Positions 1-8,718 of a DNA stretch of 64,000 bases are shown one piece after another. The notes beneath the pieces were generated by a model, which saw only the letters and a program-made list of their open reading frames with translations, was not told the origin of the DNA and made no database searches. The DNA comes from Pedobacter panaciterrae (GTDB lineage: Bacteria; Bacteroidota; Bacteroidia; Sphingobacteriales; Sphingobacteriaceae): assembly GCF_001636695.1 (NCBI RefSeq), contig NZ_LGEL01000004.1, positions 62,001 to 126,000 on the forward strand, written 5' to 3'. Every line of letters starts with the position of its first letter. Within the stretch, counting starts at the first letter, position 1. Made by a program: the position numbers and the translations under genes.

Positions 1-1305
1 TGCGAATTAAATTATACCCCACAGCTTGCAGATGGTACAGTAGAGACTAAAAAAGCAGTTTCAATTGCTGAGTCTTTTGAAGTATCTAAACAGTTTTGGT
101 CTTTTTTAGTAAGAAATAAAATTGTTGATTCTCCTGAAACATTTATCAAAAGCATACCACATATTAGTTTTGTTTGGGGTAAAGAAAACGTTGAATTTTT
201 ACGTGAGAGATATAACAACCTTCAAAAGAGCGATCTTTTTAAAGGGATGACTTTTTCTGAGGACCCAAAAGAACTCGCTGAATGGATGCCTTTAGTGATG
301 AACGACAGGGATTCAGAAGAGAAAGTTGCCGGAACAAAAATGGAACTGGGTACTGATGTAAACTTTGGTGCCTTAACCAGAATGATGTTTAACTACCTTC
401 AGAAAAAAGAAAGTGTAAGCATGCATTTCGACCATGAAGTTCGTAAACTGAAACAAAAAGATGGTTTGTGGGAAGTAAAGGTTAAAAATGAAACTACTGG
501 TAAAAGAAGGGTTGTAAAAGCAAAATTTGTATTTATTGGTGCAGGTGGCGGTTCTTTACCACTTCTTGAAAAAGCAGGAATTCCGGAAGGAAATGGATTT
601 GGCGGTTTCCCGGTAAGCGGACAATGGCTTAAATGTGTTAATCCGGAAGTTATTGAGCGTCATAATGCAAAAGTATATGGAAAGGCATCTGTTGGAGCTC
701 CTCCAATGTCTGTTCCGCACCTTGATACAAGAATGATTGACGGTAAAAAGGCTTTATTATTTGGTCCTTATGCTGGTTTCTCTACTCGTTTCCTAAAACA
801 TGGTTCTTTACTTGATTTACCACTTTCTATAAAGATAAATAACATCAGGCCAATGATATCTGCAGGTTTAGATAATCTACAGCTTACCAAATACCTGATA
901 GACCAGGTACGTCAGTCGCCTGAAGATCGCATGTCGGCACTTAGAGAATATCTGCCAACAGCAAAAATGGAGGATTGGGCACTTGAAACTGCAGGTCAGC
1001 GTGTTCAGGTAATTAAAAAGGATGCAAAACATGGTGGTGTACTTGAATTTGGAACAGAGGTAGTTACTGCTGCCGATGGATCAATCGCAGCATTGCTTGG
1101 TGCATCTCCAGGTGCATCTACAGCGGTTTCAATTATGATTACTTTAATGGAGCGTTGTTTTGGCGATCAGATACAAACTGAAGAATGGCAGAAAAAGCTA
1201 AAAAGCATGATTCCATCTTATGGTCAGCCATTAAATGGAAATGCTCAGTTAACTGAAGAAATCAGGATTCAAACAACTCATGCACTTAGTTTAAAAACAG
1301 CATAA
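1..1305 (+). CDS. mqo: Malate:quinone oxidoreductase, 5' end cut by window
   Basis: FAD-dependent, membrane-associated oxidation of malate to oxaloacetate with electrons passed to quinone (TCA cycle/respiratory chain). The reading frame is open from base 1 (CELNYTPQ...) and stays in frame with the ATG at 247, so that ATG is internal and not the start; roughly the first 60-90 residues, including the FAD-binding GxGxxG, lie outside the window. Visible family features include the segments FIGAGGGSLPLLEKAGIPE, GFGGFPVSGQWLKC and the C-terminal LGASPGASTAVSIMI. Length and motifs fit the Mqo family well. It is followed by an alcohol dehydrogenase after 62 bases. No reason to suspect decay. Confidence 0.95.
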   Translation, partial: CELNYTPQLADGTVETKKAVSIAESFEVSKQFWSFLVRNKIVDSPETFIKSIPHISFVWGKENVEFLRERYNNLQKSDLFKGMTFSEDPKELAEWMPLVMNDRDSEEKVAGTKMELGTDVNFGALTRMMFNYLQKKESVSMHFDHEVRKLKQKDGLWEVKVKNETTGKRRVVKAKFVFIGAGGGSLPLLEKAGIPEGNGFGGFPVSGQWLKCVNPEVIERHNAKVYGKASVGAPPMSVPHLDTRMIDGKKALLFGPYAGFSTRFLKHGSLLDLPLSIKINNIRPMISAGLDNLQLTKYLIDQVRQSPEDRMSALREYLPTAKMEDWALETAGQRVQVIKKDAKHGGVLEFGTEVVTAADGSIAALLGASPGASTAVSIMITLMERCFGDQIQTEEWQKKLKSMIPSYGQPLNGNAQLTEEIRIQTTHALSLKTA

Positions 1306-1367
1306 AATAAACTAAACTTTTTTCCTCTTTTTGATATTATAGTTGTTATAACTTAAATAATAAAAAG

Positions 1368-2414
1368 ATGAATTCAGTTAAAGCTTATGCAGCTCAAAAG
1401 GCCGATAAACCTCTAGAACCGTTCCAGTTAAACAGGCGGGAACCTGGGGCCGGAGATGTAGAAATAAAGATTCTATATTGCGGTGTCTGCCATTCAGATA
1501 TACATACTGCGCGTAATGAATGGGGCGGCACTATGTATCCGGTTGTTCCAGGACATGAAATAGTCGGTAAAGTAACACGCATCGGAGAAGGGGTAAGCCG
1601 CTTTAAAGTTGGTGACACTGTTGGTGTTGGCTGCTTTGTAGACTCATGCGGTCATTGTCAAAACTGTGAAGAAGACAATGAGCAATATTGCGAGAACGGC
1701 CATTCGCAAACTTACAATTCATTGTTACAAGACAAAAAAACAATCACCTATGGTGGCTACTCATCCCATATCGTTGTAACAGAAAAATTTGTATTAAACG
1801 TTTCCGACAAACTGCCTCTTGAAAAAGTAGCGCCCTTATTATGTGCCGGAATAACAACTTATTCTCCATTAAAACACTGGGGTGTTAAAGCCGGAGATAA
1901 AGTGGCTGTTGTTGGATTAGGAGGATTAGGGCATATGGCAGTCAAAATTGCGGCATCAATGGGCGCTGATGTAACTGTGCTTAGCCGTTCTAAAAGCAAG
2001 GAAAAAGATGCAGCAGAGCTGGGAGCCCATCATTTCGAATTAACTACAGATCCAGAGAATATGAAAAAGCTGGGAAATAGTTTCAATTTCATAATCGATA
2101 CTGTTTCTGCTGAACATGATTATAATGAGTACCTGGCTTTATTAAGAACTAATGGAGTAATGGTTCTTCTGGGTGTTCCGCCAAAACCTTCTGATGTTGC
2201 AGCTTTCCATTTAATTGGGGGTCGCAGAAGTCTGGTCGGATCATTGGTAGGAGGGATTAAAGAAACACAGGAAATGCTGGATTATTGTGCCGAACACAAC
2301 ATAACATCTGATGTTGAGATGATCAATATAGATCAAATTAATGAAGCTTATGAACGTACCTTAAAAGGCGATGTTCATTACCGTTTTGTAATTGATATGG
2401 CATCATTGAACTAG
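1368..2414 (+). CDS. Zinc-dependent NAD(P) alcohol dehydrogenase, cinnamyl-alcohol/YahK type
   Basis: Medium-chain dehydrogenase/reductase that interconverts aldehydes and alcohols with NAD(P)H. The catalytic zinc site is visible as GVCHSDIH (about residues 37-44) and GHEIVG (about 62-67). The structural zinc loop is CGHCQNCEEDNEQYC (about 94-108). The Rossmann motif GLGGLGHMA lies near residue 183. At 348 residues it has the normal family length. The ATG at 1368 follows an A-rich leader, usual for Bacteroidota. Substrate is not readable from sequence; a broad-specificity aldehyde reductase is the likeliest role. The gene downstream is not obviously related. Confidence 0.92.
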   Translation: MNSVKAYAAQKADKPLEPFQLNRREPGAGDVEIKILYCGVCHSDIHTARNEWGGTMYPVVPGHEIVGKVTRIGEGVSRFKVGDTVGVGCFVDSCGHCQNCEEDNEQYCENGHSQTYNSLLQDKKTITYGGYSSHIVVTEKFVLNVSDKLPLEKVAPLLCAGITTYSPLKHWGVKAGDKVAVVGLGGLGHMAVKIAASMGADVTVLSRSKSKEKDAAELGAHHFELTTDPENMKKLGNSFNFIIDTVSAEHDYNEYLALLRTNGVMVLLGVPPKPSDVAAFHLIGGRRSLVGSLVGGIKETQEMLDYCAEHNITSDVEMINIDQINEAYERTLKGDVHYRFVIDMASLN

Positions 2415-2476
2415 CATAATTTTAATCTGCTCTTCTATTAAAGATGTTACGTTACAAAACCGCGGTAAAGATGTAA

Positions 2477-2521
2477 TTAAAGAGGTTTTTTTGTATTTTC
2501 GAATACCGCAAACCTCTTTAA
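2477..2521 (+). promoter_or_regulatory. Hairpin with UUCG loop ending one base before a start codon
   Basis: Arms 2477-2488 and 2510-2521 are perfectly complementary over 12 bp (TTAAAGAGGTTT with its complement). An inner 5-bp stem at 2493-2497/2502-2506 closes a TTCG tetraloop. The 3' arm stops just before the ATG at 2523. TATTTTCG at 2495-2502 also resembles a Bacteroidota -7 box. The element may therefore be a terminator for the upstream dehydrogenase, a promoter, or both. Confidence 0.6.
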
Positions 2522-2522
2522 A

Positions 2523-4961
2523 ATGAAAAAAATAATTCTAGATCTCAGATGGAAATTTATACTTCCATTAGTACTGCTATTTAACACAGCTTTCTGTCAA
2601 AATACCTACAAATTTACAGAAGGATTATTATTAAATAATGCTCACAAATATGGTAGAGAAGCTTTGTATACCGACCTACTGGCTTATCAGCTTTTTAGCC
2701 ATACACTTAAGCAACCGGTTGAAGGTGCTGTGTTTAATACAAGTAACACCGGCGACGAAATGAAATGGCTCAAAGTTTCTGTAGATACTGCCGGTAGATT
2801 CAGAAGCAGAACATTCAACGGAGGTTATATATACCTTACATATACTTCAGATCAAGAGAAAACAGCGCTGTTAAATATCAAAGGAAACAGCGCTGTTTTT
2901 GTGAATGGAGTAATTCATTCAGGCGATCCATATGCATCCGGTTGGATGTACATCCCCGTAAATCTAAAAAAGGGATTAAATGAGTTTTATGTCCGCGGAC
3001 AAAACCTAACGGCAAGTCTTCTTTTAAACAATAAGCTTGTTCTTCTAAATACTGAAGATGCTACGTTGCCAAGCATTGTGGCTGGCGAAAAGAACAATGG
3101 ATTACTGGCCGCAGTAGTTGTAATCAATTCCACTCAAAAGGAGCTAAAAAATTATAAGTTGAAAAGCAGTCTGGACGGAAAGGAATTAATTACCGTATTA
3201 CCTGCAATTCCCGCTATGTCTACCAGAAAAGTGATCTTTCAGTTAAATGGCGATGGAGTTCAGGGAAAGGATAAAGCTGAATGTAAACTTTACTTAATGG
3301 ATGGAACTAAGAGTATCGACGAGAATAAAGTTGTTTTGGAAACAGCTGATCCGGCTTCTCAAAAATACATTAACACTTTTATCAGTAACGTAGATGGCAG
3401 CTTACAATATTATGCTGTTGCACCTAAAACTGGCGCAAACACACCAGGCTCGGCATTGTTCTTTTCTGTTCACGGAGCAGGAGTAGAAGCAATTGGCCAG
3501 GCCAGAGCATATGAGTCTAAGGATTGGGGGAATCTGGTAGCGCCAACCAACCGCAGACCAAGAGGTTTTAATTGGGAAGATTGGGGCAGACTTGATGCAC
3601 TGGAGGTACTTCAACTGGCTAAAGATAAATTTAAACCAGATCCTCAGCATATCTATCTCACTGGTCACTCTATGGGTGGTCATGGTACCTGGTTTTTAGG
3701 CGCAACCTATCCTGATAAATGGGCAGGCATTGCTCCATGTGCCGGTTATCCTACACTAAAAGGATATGGCTCTGCCGACGGATTGATTCCCGACAGCAGC
3801 AGTTCAGTAATTGGCAATTTACTACTAAGCGCAAGTAATCAAAGTGATGTGTTTAAGTTGAAAAACAATTATAAATCTTTTGGCATTTATATTTTACATG
3901 GAGATGCCGACCGTACCGTTTCCGTTAACTATGCCCGCTCAATGAAAAAAACACTGGCAGAGTTTCATCAGGATTTTAGCTATTACGAATATCCAAACGG
4001 ATCACATTGGTACGGAAATGAAAGTGTTGACTGGAAACCGATCTTTGATTACTTTAAATGGCATAGCAAACCTGCTGATACCGCAGTAAATACATTAGAT
4101 TTCACAACCGCTAGTCCTGGCATCTCATCATCTTACCATTGGGCTGGTATCCAACAGCAAACAGTTCCACTTCAATACAGCAGAATTCAATTTAAAAGAG
4201 ATCAGCATTCGGGCAAGATTACAGGCAGCACCCAGAATGTGAGACTCCTGAAAATAAACCTAAAAGATTTTAGTGCCGGTAAAAACATTACAATTACACT
4301 TGACAGCCTGAACACCGTTAATTATACAACAAAAAGCAATACAGATGATGTCTATTTGCTAAATGAGAATAAAACGTGGCAAATTGTTTCAGCACCCGAC
4401 TCATCCCAAAAAGGGCCACACAGATACGGTACATTCAAAGACGGTTTTAATAAAAAAATGGTTTTTGTATATGGCACATCCGGAACTAAGGAAGAAAATG
4501 AGTGGAGCATAAATAAAGCTCGCTTCGATGCAGAAACCTGGTATTACAGAGGAAATGGCGCTGTAGATATCATCGCAGATAAGGAATATTCGGCACGTAC
4601 ATATATAAACAGAAATGTGGTGATCTATGGAAATGAGAATACAAATTCAGCATGGAAACTTTTATTAAAGGATTGTCCGGTACAGGTAAGCCGAAATTCG
4701 GTAAAGACCGGAAAAGAAACATTAAGCGGAGATGATCTGGCGGCGTATTTCGTATGGCCAATAAAGAACACCAATTCCAATACGGTATCTGTAATTGCGG
4801 GTAGTGGCTTAAAGGGAATGAACGCCGCACTGGCTAATCAATATTTTGCAGGAGGAAGCGGATTTCCAGACTATATGGTATATCGTTTAGATATGCTTAA
4901 ATCTGGTATAGACGAAGTAAAAATTGCTGGTTACTATGATTATAACTGGAAGATAAAATAA
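2523..4961 (+). CDS. Secreted alpha/beta-hydrolase esterase with large C-terminal region
   Basis: An 812-residue exported hydrolase. Residues 1-25 form a signal peptide (hydrophobic core LPLVLLFNTAFCQ). The N-terminal third looks like a beta-rich accessory domain. A prolyl-oligopeptidase/feruloyl-esterase-like alpha/beta-hydrolase domain lies around residues 290-520, with an oxyanion-like FSVHGAG and the nucleophile elbow GHSMGGHGT. The acid and base are probably in ILHGDADRTV and NGSHWYG. The remaining 290 residues are of unknown fold. Carbohydrate esterase or peptidase activity is inferred from the fold; the substrate is unknown. It shares a terminator with the convergent cytochrome gene downstream. 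Confidence 0.8.
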   Translation: MKKIILDLRWKFILPLVLLFNTAFCQNTYKFTEGLLLNNAHKYGREALYTDLLAYQLFSHTLKQPVEGAVFNTSNTGDEMKWLKVSVDTAGRFRSRTFNGGYIYLTYTSDQEKTALLNIKGNSAVFVNGVIHSGDPYASGWMYIPVNLKKGLNEFYVRGQNLTASLLLNNKLVLLNTEDATLPSIVAGEKNNGLLAAVVVINSTQKELKNYKLKSSLDGKELITVLPAIPAMSTRKVIFQLNGDGVQGKDKAECKLYLMDGTKSIDENKVVLETADPASQKYINTFISNVDGSLQYYAVAPKTGANTPGSALFFSVHGAGVEAIGQARAYESKDWGNLVAPTNRRPRGFNWEDWGRLDALEVLQLAKDKFKPDPQHIYLTGHSMGGHGTWFLGATYPDKWAGIAPCAGYPTLKGYGSADGLIPDSSSSVIGNLLLSASNQSDVFKLKNNYKSFGIYILHGDADRTVSVNYARSMKKTLAEFHQDFSYYEYPNGSHWYGNESVDWKPIFDYFKWHSKPADTAVNTLDFTTASPGISSSYHWAGIQQQTVPLQYSRIQFKRDQHSGKITGSTQNVRLLKINLKDFSAGKNITITLDSLNTVNYTTKSNTDDVYLLNENKTWQIVSAPDSSQKGPHRYGTFKDGFNKKMVFVYGTSGTKEENEWSINKARFDAETWYYRGNGAVDIIADKEYSARTYINRNVVIYGNENTNSAWKLLLKDCPVQVSRNSVKTGKETLSGDDLAAYFVWPIKNTNSNTVSVIAGSGLKGMNAALANQYFAGGSGFPDYMVYRLDMLKSGIDEVKIAGYYDYNWKIK

Positions 4962-4979
4962 GCCCACGGGCTTATTTTT
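4955..4979. terminator. Bidirectional terminator shared by two convergent genes
   Basis: A near-perfect palindrome AATAAGCCC-ac-GGGCTTATT flanked by A and T runs. It overlaps the stop codons of both the plus-strand esterase (4959-4961) and the minus-strand cytochrome gene (4972-4974), so it should terminate both transcripts. Confidence 0.8.
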
Positions 4980-6291
4980 GATCTTCCAGATTTAGTTCTT
5001 CATCGCCTTCCTGATAAGGAAGGTAAATCATGAGCATAGTCATCATTTCATCCGTGGTCTTCATGTCATTAGCAGAGAACACCATTTTTGGCGGATTGCT
5101 CGGGTTATTCGGATTGTCCCTGGTATTATCATATAAAGCTTCAATATTCAAAATTGATCCTTTGGGAATTTTTACCAGTTTCTTATACCTGTAAATTTCC
5201 TGCCATTTAAAGTCCCATGAGGGAATTGACACGAGTTTAATTGTGTCGCCCTCTGGCGTTACCGCATAAGACTTAAAGGTTTTACCTAATAAATGCATAT
5301 GCGGCCAAACATACATGATAGATTGGTCCTGTGGGGTTACAATTTTAAGGCTGAAAGACTTGGTGGTATCCGCAGGAATCATAAAATAAGGCTCTATGGA
5401 ACTCTCGCCAACACCAGCTGATCCTAGACCAATAACATCTATTTTCCTTTTAATGGGATTATTGGTGAAAAACAAATTTACTCCTGAAAGCTCCTCCTCA
5501 TCTTTTCCGGTGGGAGCGTAGTGGACAGTTACTAATATAACACCTCTTTTAGGCATAACCCAACCAAAATCTTTTGGATAAGATTCAAATGTAGTTCCCG
5601 GAATCCAACCACCGTAATAAGTCATTTTAGTTTTAAAAGGCAGATATTGATCATAAGCAGTTCTGTCTTCTCCACTCAAATCTACATACTCAGCACCTTG
5701 ATTAATATCAATATCATCTTCAACAGGGTGCACAGCAAAGTTAGCATGGTGGATTACCTTTTTATTGGTGGATACAAATTCAACAGCTTCAACATTATGC
5801 TCTTTTCCTAAATCGTAAGGAATCTTAAAAACTATAAACCTTTCTGAATTATCACCTTTAATTAGAAATGGCTTTGCAACTCTTAAAACAGTATCTGGTT
5901 TTCTATGATATTGTGTTCCGGCAATATATTCTGTAACTGGTTCCTTAGCGCTTTTCTTTACAGATCCCTCAGGCATTTTATTATCGATCCAGTCTACAAT
6001 TAACTCTTTTTCTTCTGTGGTTAAAGAACGATCATTATGAAAATCACGATAAGTATTATCAGGTTTCCAGGGAGGCATATATCCTGACTTAACGACTTTC
6101 TTAATGAAATTTCCCCGTTTTACTACATCCTGATAAGTGATCAATGAAAAAGGGCCGGCTTCTCCGGGCCTGTGACAAGGCGTACATTTCTTCTGAATAA
6201 TAGGAGCGACCTGATTATAAAACGTAACCTTCTGCGAAAAGCAATTGATAAAGCAAATTGTTATGAAAAATGTAAAAATTAGTGACCTCAT
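4972..6291 (-). CDS. Exported cytochrome c with copper type II monooxygenase-like domain
   Basis: A 439-residue exported protein. A signal peptide covers residues 1-19. A single c-type haem site, CTPCH (about residues 36-40), sits in a Planctomycete/Bacteroidota-style cytochrome domain. The rest resembles ascorbate-dependent type II copper monooxygenases. It shows a His cluster VIHHANFAVH (about 181), VTVHYAPTG (about 250) and the diagnostic PHMHLLGK (about 335), which supplies a His-x-His pair for the second copper. The natural substrate of these bacterial fusions is not known. It lies 18 bases downstream of the redoxin gene on the same strand, so the two are probably cotranscribed and may form a periplasmic redox pair. 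Confidence 0.8.
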   Translation of the reverse strand: MRSLIFTFFITICFINCFSQKVTFYNQVAPIIQKKCTPCHRPGEAGPFSLITYQDVVKRGNFIKKVVKSGYMPPWKPDNTYRDFHNDRSLTTEEKELIVDWIDNKMPEGSVKKSAKEPVTEYIAGTQYHRKPDTVLRVAKPFLIKGDNSERFIVFKIPYDLGKEHNVEAVEFVSTNKKVIHHANFAVHPVEDDIDINQGAEYVDLSGEDRTAYDQYLPFKTKMTYYGGWIPGTTFESYPKDFGWVMPKRGVILVTVHYAPTGKDEEELSGVNLFFTNNPIKRKIDVIGLGSAGVGESSIEPYFMIPADTTKSFSLKIVTPQDQSIMYVWPHMHLLGKTFKSYAVTPEGDTIKLVSIPSWDFKWQEIYRYKKLVKIPKGSILNIEALYDNTRDNPNNPSNPPKMVFSANDMKTTDEMMTMLMIYLPYQEGDEELNLEDQK

Positions 6292-6309
6292 AAAAGGGAA
6301 GTGTAAATA

Positions 6310-6894
6310 TTATATATCATTAATTAAGCAGCCAACAGGGGTAGTCTGCTTAGTGGAAATATTTCTATGGTTTAGCTCATCGTCAATAGCAGCTTCAAGA
6401 TAGTGCTCAGTTATTACTTTCCTTTGCTGCCCCAGGCTGCTGGCCCAATTGTCAATAAGTCCCCTGTAGGCTATTATTCCCATTTTGTTTACAAGAATGC
6501 ATTCAGGCGTAGTTGTAGCTTTAACATATTTGGTGAACAATTTTTGATCATCAATCAGCAATTTAAAATCTACCTTATATTCTTTTTGAAAAGTTGCAAT
6601 CTCATTAGGCTTGTAAGCCTTGCCTGGGAAAATCCCATAAAACTGAACCTCAGGATATTTTTTGTGAAGTGCATTTACTGTTTGAATATAGTTTCTGCAT
6701 AACGGACATTCCGGAGATAGCATAATAAATACAGTAGTTTCGGTAGTTTTTATTTCTTCCTTTTTTGCCGATGTATTAACAAACTGAATACCCGCTATTT
6801 TTTTCCATGATAAAGTTTTTACCTGACCATAAGAAAATGTGGCAGAACATAAAATGAAGAGCGCAATGAAATATGTAAAATAAGACTTCTTCAT
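6310..6894 (-). CDS. Exported redoxin (AhpC/TSA-like thioredoxin fold)
   Basis: A 194-residue secreted thioredoxin-fold protein with a signal peptide (residues 1-23) and the redox motif SPECPLCRNY (about residues 58-67), where CPLC replaces the usual CGPC. TTPECILVN near residue 133 is the cis-Pro region. The family carries out thiol-disulfide exchange or peroxide reduction in the periplasm. Placed between SusD and the haem/copper protein on the minus strand, it may keep the neighbour's cysteines or copper site reduced; this is inference. A strong hairpin between it and susD suggests partly separate transcription. Confidence 0.8.
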   Translation of the reverse strand: MKKSYFTYFIALFILCSATFSYGQVKTLSWKKIAGIQFVNTSAKKEEIKTTETTVFIMLSPECPLCRNYIQTVNALHKKYPEVQFYGIFPGKAYKPNEIATFQKEYKVDFKLLIDDQKLFTKYVKATTTPECILVNKMGIIAYRGLIDNWASSLGQQRKVITEHYLEAAIDDELNHRNISTKQTTPVGCLINDI

Positions 6895-6917
6895 CTGTTA
6901 AATTTATAAGTAAACAA

Positions 6918-6946
6918 TTAAGGGTGCCCTTATAGAGCACCCTTAA
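6918..6946 (-). terminator. Hairpin terminator downstream of susD
   Basis: Perfect 10-bp stem TTAAGGGTGC/GCACCCTTAA with a 9-base loop, lying 19 bases past the susD stop. On the minus strand it is followed by a T-rich stretch. It would end or attenuate the susCD transcript before the redoxin gene. Confidence 0.75.
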
Positions 6947-6964
6947 AATACAAATTATTAATTG

Positions 6965-8686
6965 TTATTTTTTATCCCACCATACACGGCCAAAAATATC
7001 AGTAGGTCCTTGACCAAAATCAGGGTCAGTTTTCATTTGATCGTAAGCACTAACGATGTTATTGTAGTTCAGGTTAGAAGGAGAAGGGAATGAAAGCGAT
7101 GCCCTTCTAGGAATCACTTGCTCAGTTCCCAAAGCTATTAATTTCTCAAGTGGAAGAACACTTGTGCTATTAGGATAACCAGTTCTTTTATATAACGCCC
7201 AAGCTTCACTTGGTTGTTTAAAGAAATGTAAATAAGCTTGGCAAGCAATCTGATCTACACCTTTTGCAGGGTTATACTTAATTGCAGGTTTAGCAAGATA
7301 ATCCGTAATCTCGTCTTCGGTATACGCTCTGTAAATATTAACCTGTTGTCTGTCAATAATTTGAGCTCTGTTAGCCATATCATCATACATTTTGATAGAT
7401 GCAGTAATACCCTTATTGTACCAGGTTTCAGCTGATTCTGTAGTTATATTTCTGGCTGCAAGTTCTGCTCTCATGAAACAAAAATCTGCATAAGTTACCA
7501 TAGGAAAGAAGTTAATCCCTTTACCGGTAAAATCACCAGCTGCAAATAATCTAGGCTGAAGATTTGAAAGTGTATCTAGTACAATTTCTCCACGATTACC
7601 ATTCGGTAAGGCGCCTTGTATAGTTACACTGGTAAAGAAATAAGCAAAACCAGGAGCTGAAGATGCGTCTGGACTTGTTGGCACTCCATAGTAACGTCTT
7701 GTATCATACACTGCATTAGCAGGTATTTTTCCTTGAGCTTTTGCCTCTTCGAAGTTAGCTTGTGAAAAATAGTTTGGCTGATAAAATACTCTTAATCTTG
7801 GATCAGAATTAGCATACATAAAATCAACTACAGGTTTTGGAGATCTTAAGTTTTGAGCCGACCAATCACCACCTGCAGCATAAGGAGCACCTGCCTCAAA
7901 TGTCCAGCTGTCTGCATTATCCGACATTAGATTTGCAGCAGGACTGCCAAGAATTTCAGTAACTCTTGTAGTCATTTTTGCAGCATCTCTTTTCATTAAA
8001 CGCATAGCCATTCTTAAACGAATTGCATTAGCCGTTTTAACCCATTTCAATGCATCTCCTTTGTAGAATAAGTCATAATCTCCATATGTAGTCTGAGTTG
8101 ACTGAGGTGTGTTAAGCAATTCATCAATACTAGATTTTAACTCTTGATCTAACAGATCAAATAATTGAGCTTGCGTTTCATATTTAGGGGTAAAAGTACC
8201 ACCATATTTTCCTTGAAAAGCTTCGGTGTAAGCCAAACTTCCGTTAATATCAGAAACATAGAAAGCGTAATATGCTTTAACAATATGTGCAATCGCTAAT
8301 TGATGAACACGTTTTGCCTGCTCGGCAGGAGTCATTAGAGAGATAATATGATCAACGTCTGCCAATGATGCTCCTATACCAGGATAAAACATTCCGTAAC
8401 GTTGATTTCTTAAATTACCTGACTCAGAAACAAATGATGTTCCATTTCCGTTTAATGGAGTAGACATCTGCATCCATGGCATAATACCACGAAGATTATC
8501 ATAATACCATTCGCTACGATTGTCATTAAGCTTAACAATAACATTCATGAATTGTTGCTCAGCATCAATTTTATCTAAAATCTGAACATTCGTATTCTTT
8601 TCAACAAAGTCTGCTTTTTTACAAGAAGAGATTGATACGCACACCAGGCCAACAAGACCCAACCATGCTTTATATTTTGTTTTCAT
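6965..8686 (-). CDS. SusD/RagB-family outer-membrane nutrient-binding lipoprotein
   Basis: A 573-residue surface lipoprotein. The N-terminus has a lipobox-like SISSCKKAD (Cys at about residue 22). The sequence follows the SusD-like-2 family: an alpha-helical TPR-like core with ALKWVKTANAIRLRMAMRLM (about 215-235) and the characteristic C-terminal segment IPRRASLSFPSPSNLNYNN. SusD proteins cap the SusC barrel and deliver ligand, usually an oligosaccharide or peptide. It lies 33 bases downstream of susC in the usual order. No glycosidase accompanies this pair, so the ligand cannot be guessed. Confidence 0.93.
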   Translation of the reverse strand: MKTKYKAWLGLVGLVCVSISSCKKADFVEKNTNVQILDKIDAEQQFMNVIVKLNDNRSEWYYDNLRGIMPWMQMSTPLNGNGTSFVSESGNLRNQRYGMFYPGIGASLADVDHIISLMTPAEQAKRVHQLAIAHIVKAYYAFYVSDINGSLAYTEAFQGKYGGTFTPKYETQAQLFDLLDQELKSSIDELLNTPQSTQTTYGDYDLFYKGDALKWVKTANAIRLRMAMRLMKRDAAKMTTRVTEILGSPAANLMSDNADSWTFEAGAPYAAGGDWSAQNLRSPKPVVDFMYANSDPRLRVFYQPNYFSQANFEEAKAQGKIPANAVYDTRRYYGVPTSPDASSAPGFAYFFTSVTIQGALPNGNRGEIVLDTLSNLQPRLFAAGDFTGKGINFFPMVTYADFCFMRAELAARNITTESAETWYNKGITASIKMYDDMANRAQIIDRQQVNIYRAYTEDEITDYLAKPAIKYNPAKGVDQIACQAYLHFFKQPSEAWALYKRTGYPNSTSVLPLEKLIALGTEQVIPRRASLSFPSPSNLNYNNIVSAYDQMKTDPDFGQGPTDIFGRVWWDKK

Positions 8687-8718
8687 TTTGTCTATTTAAA
8701 TTCTTTACAACTTGGATT

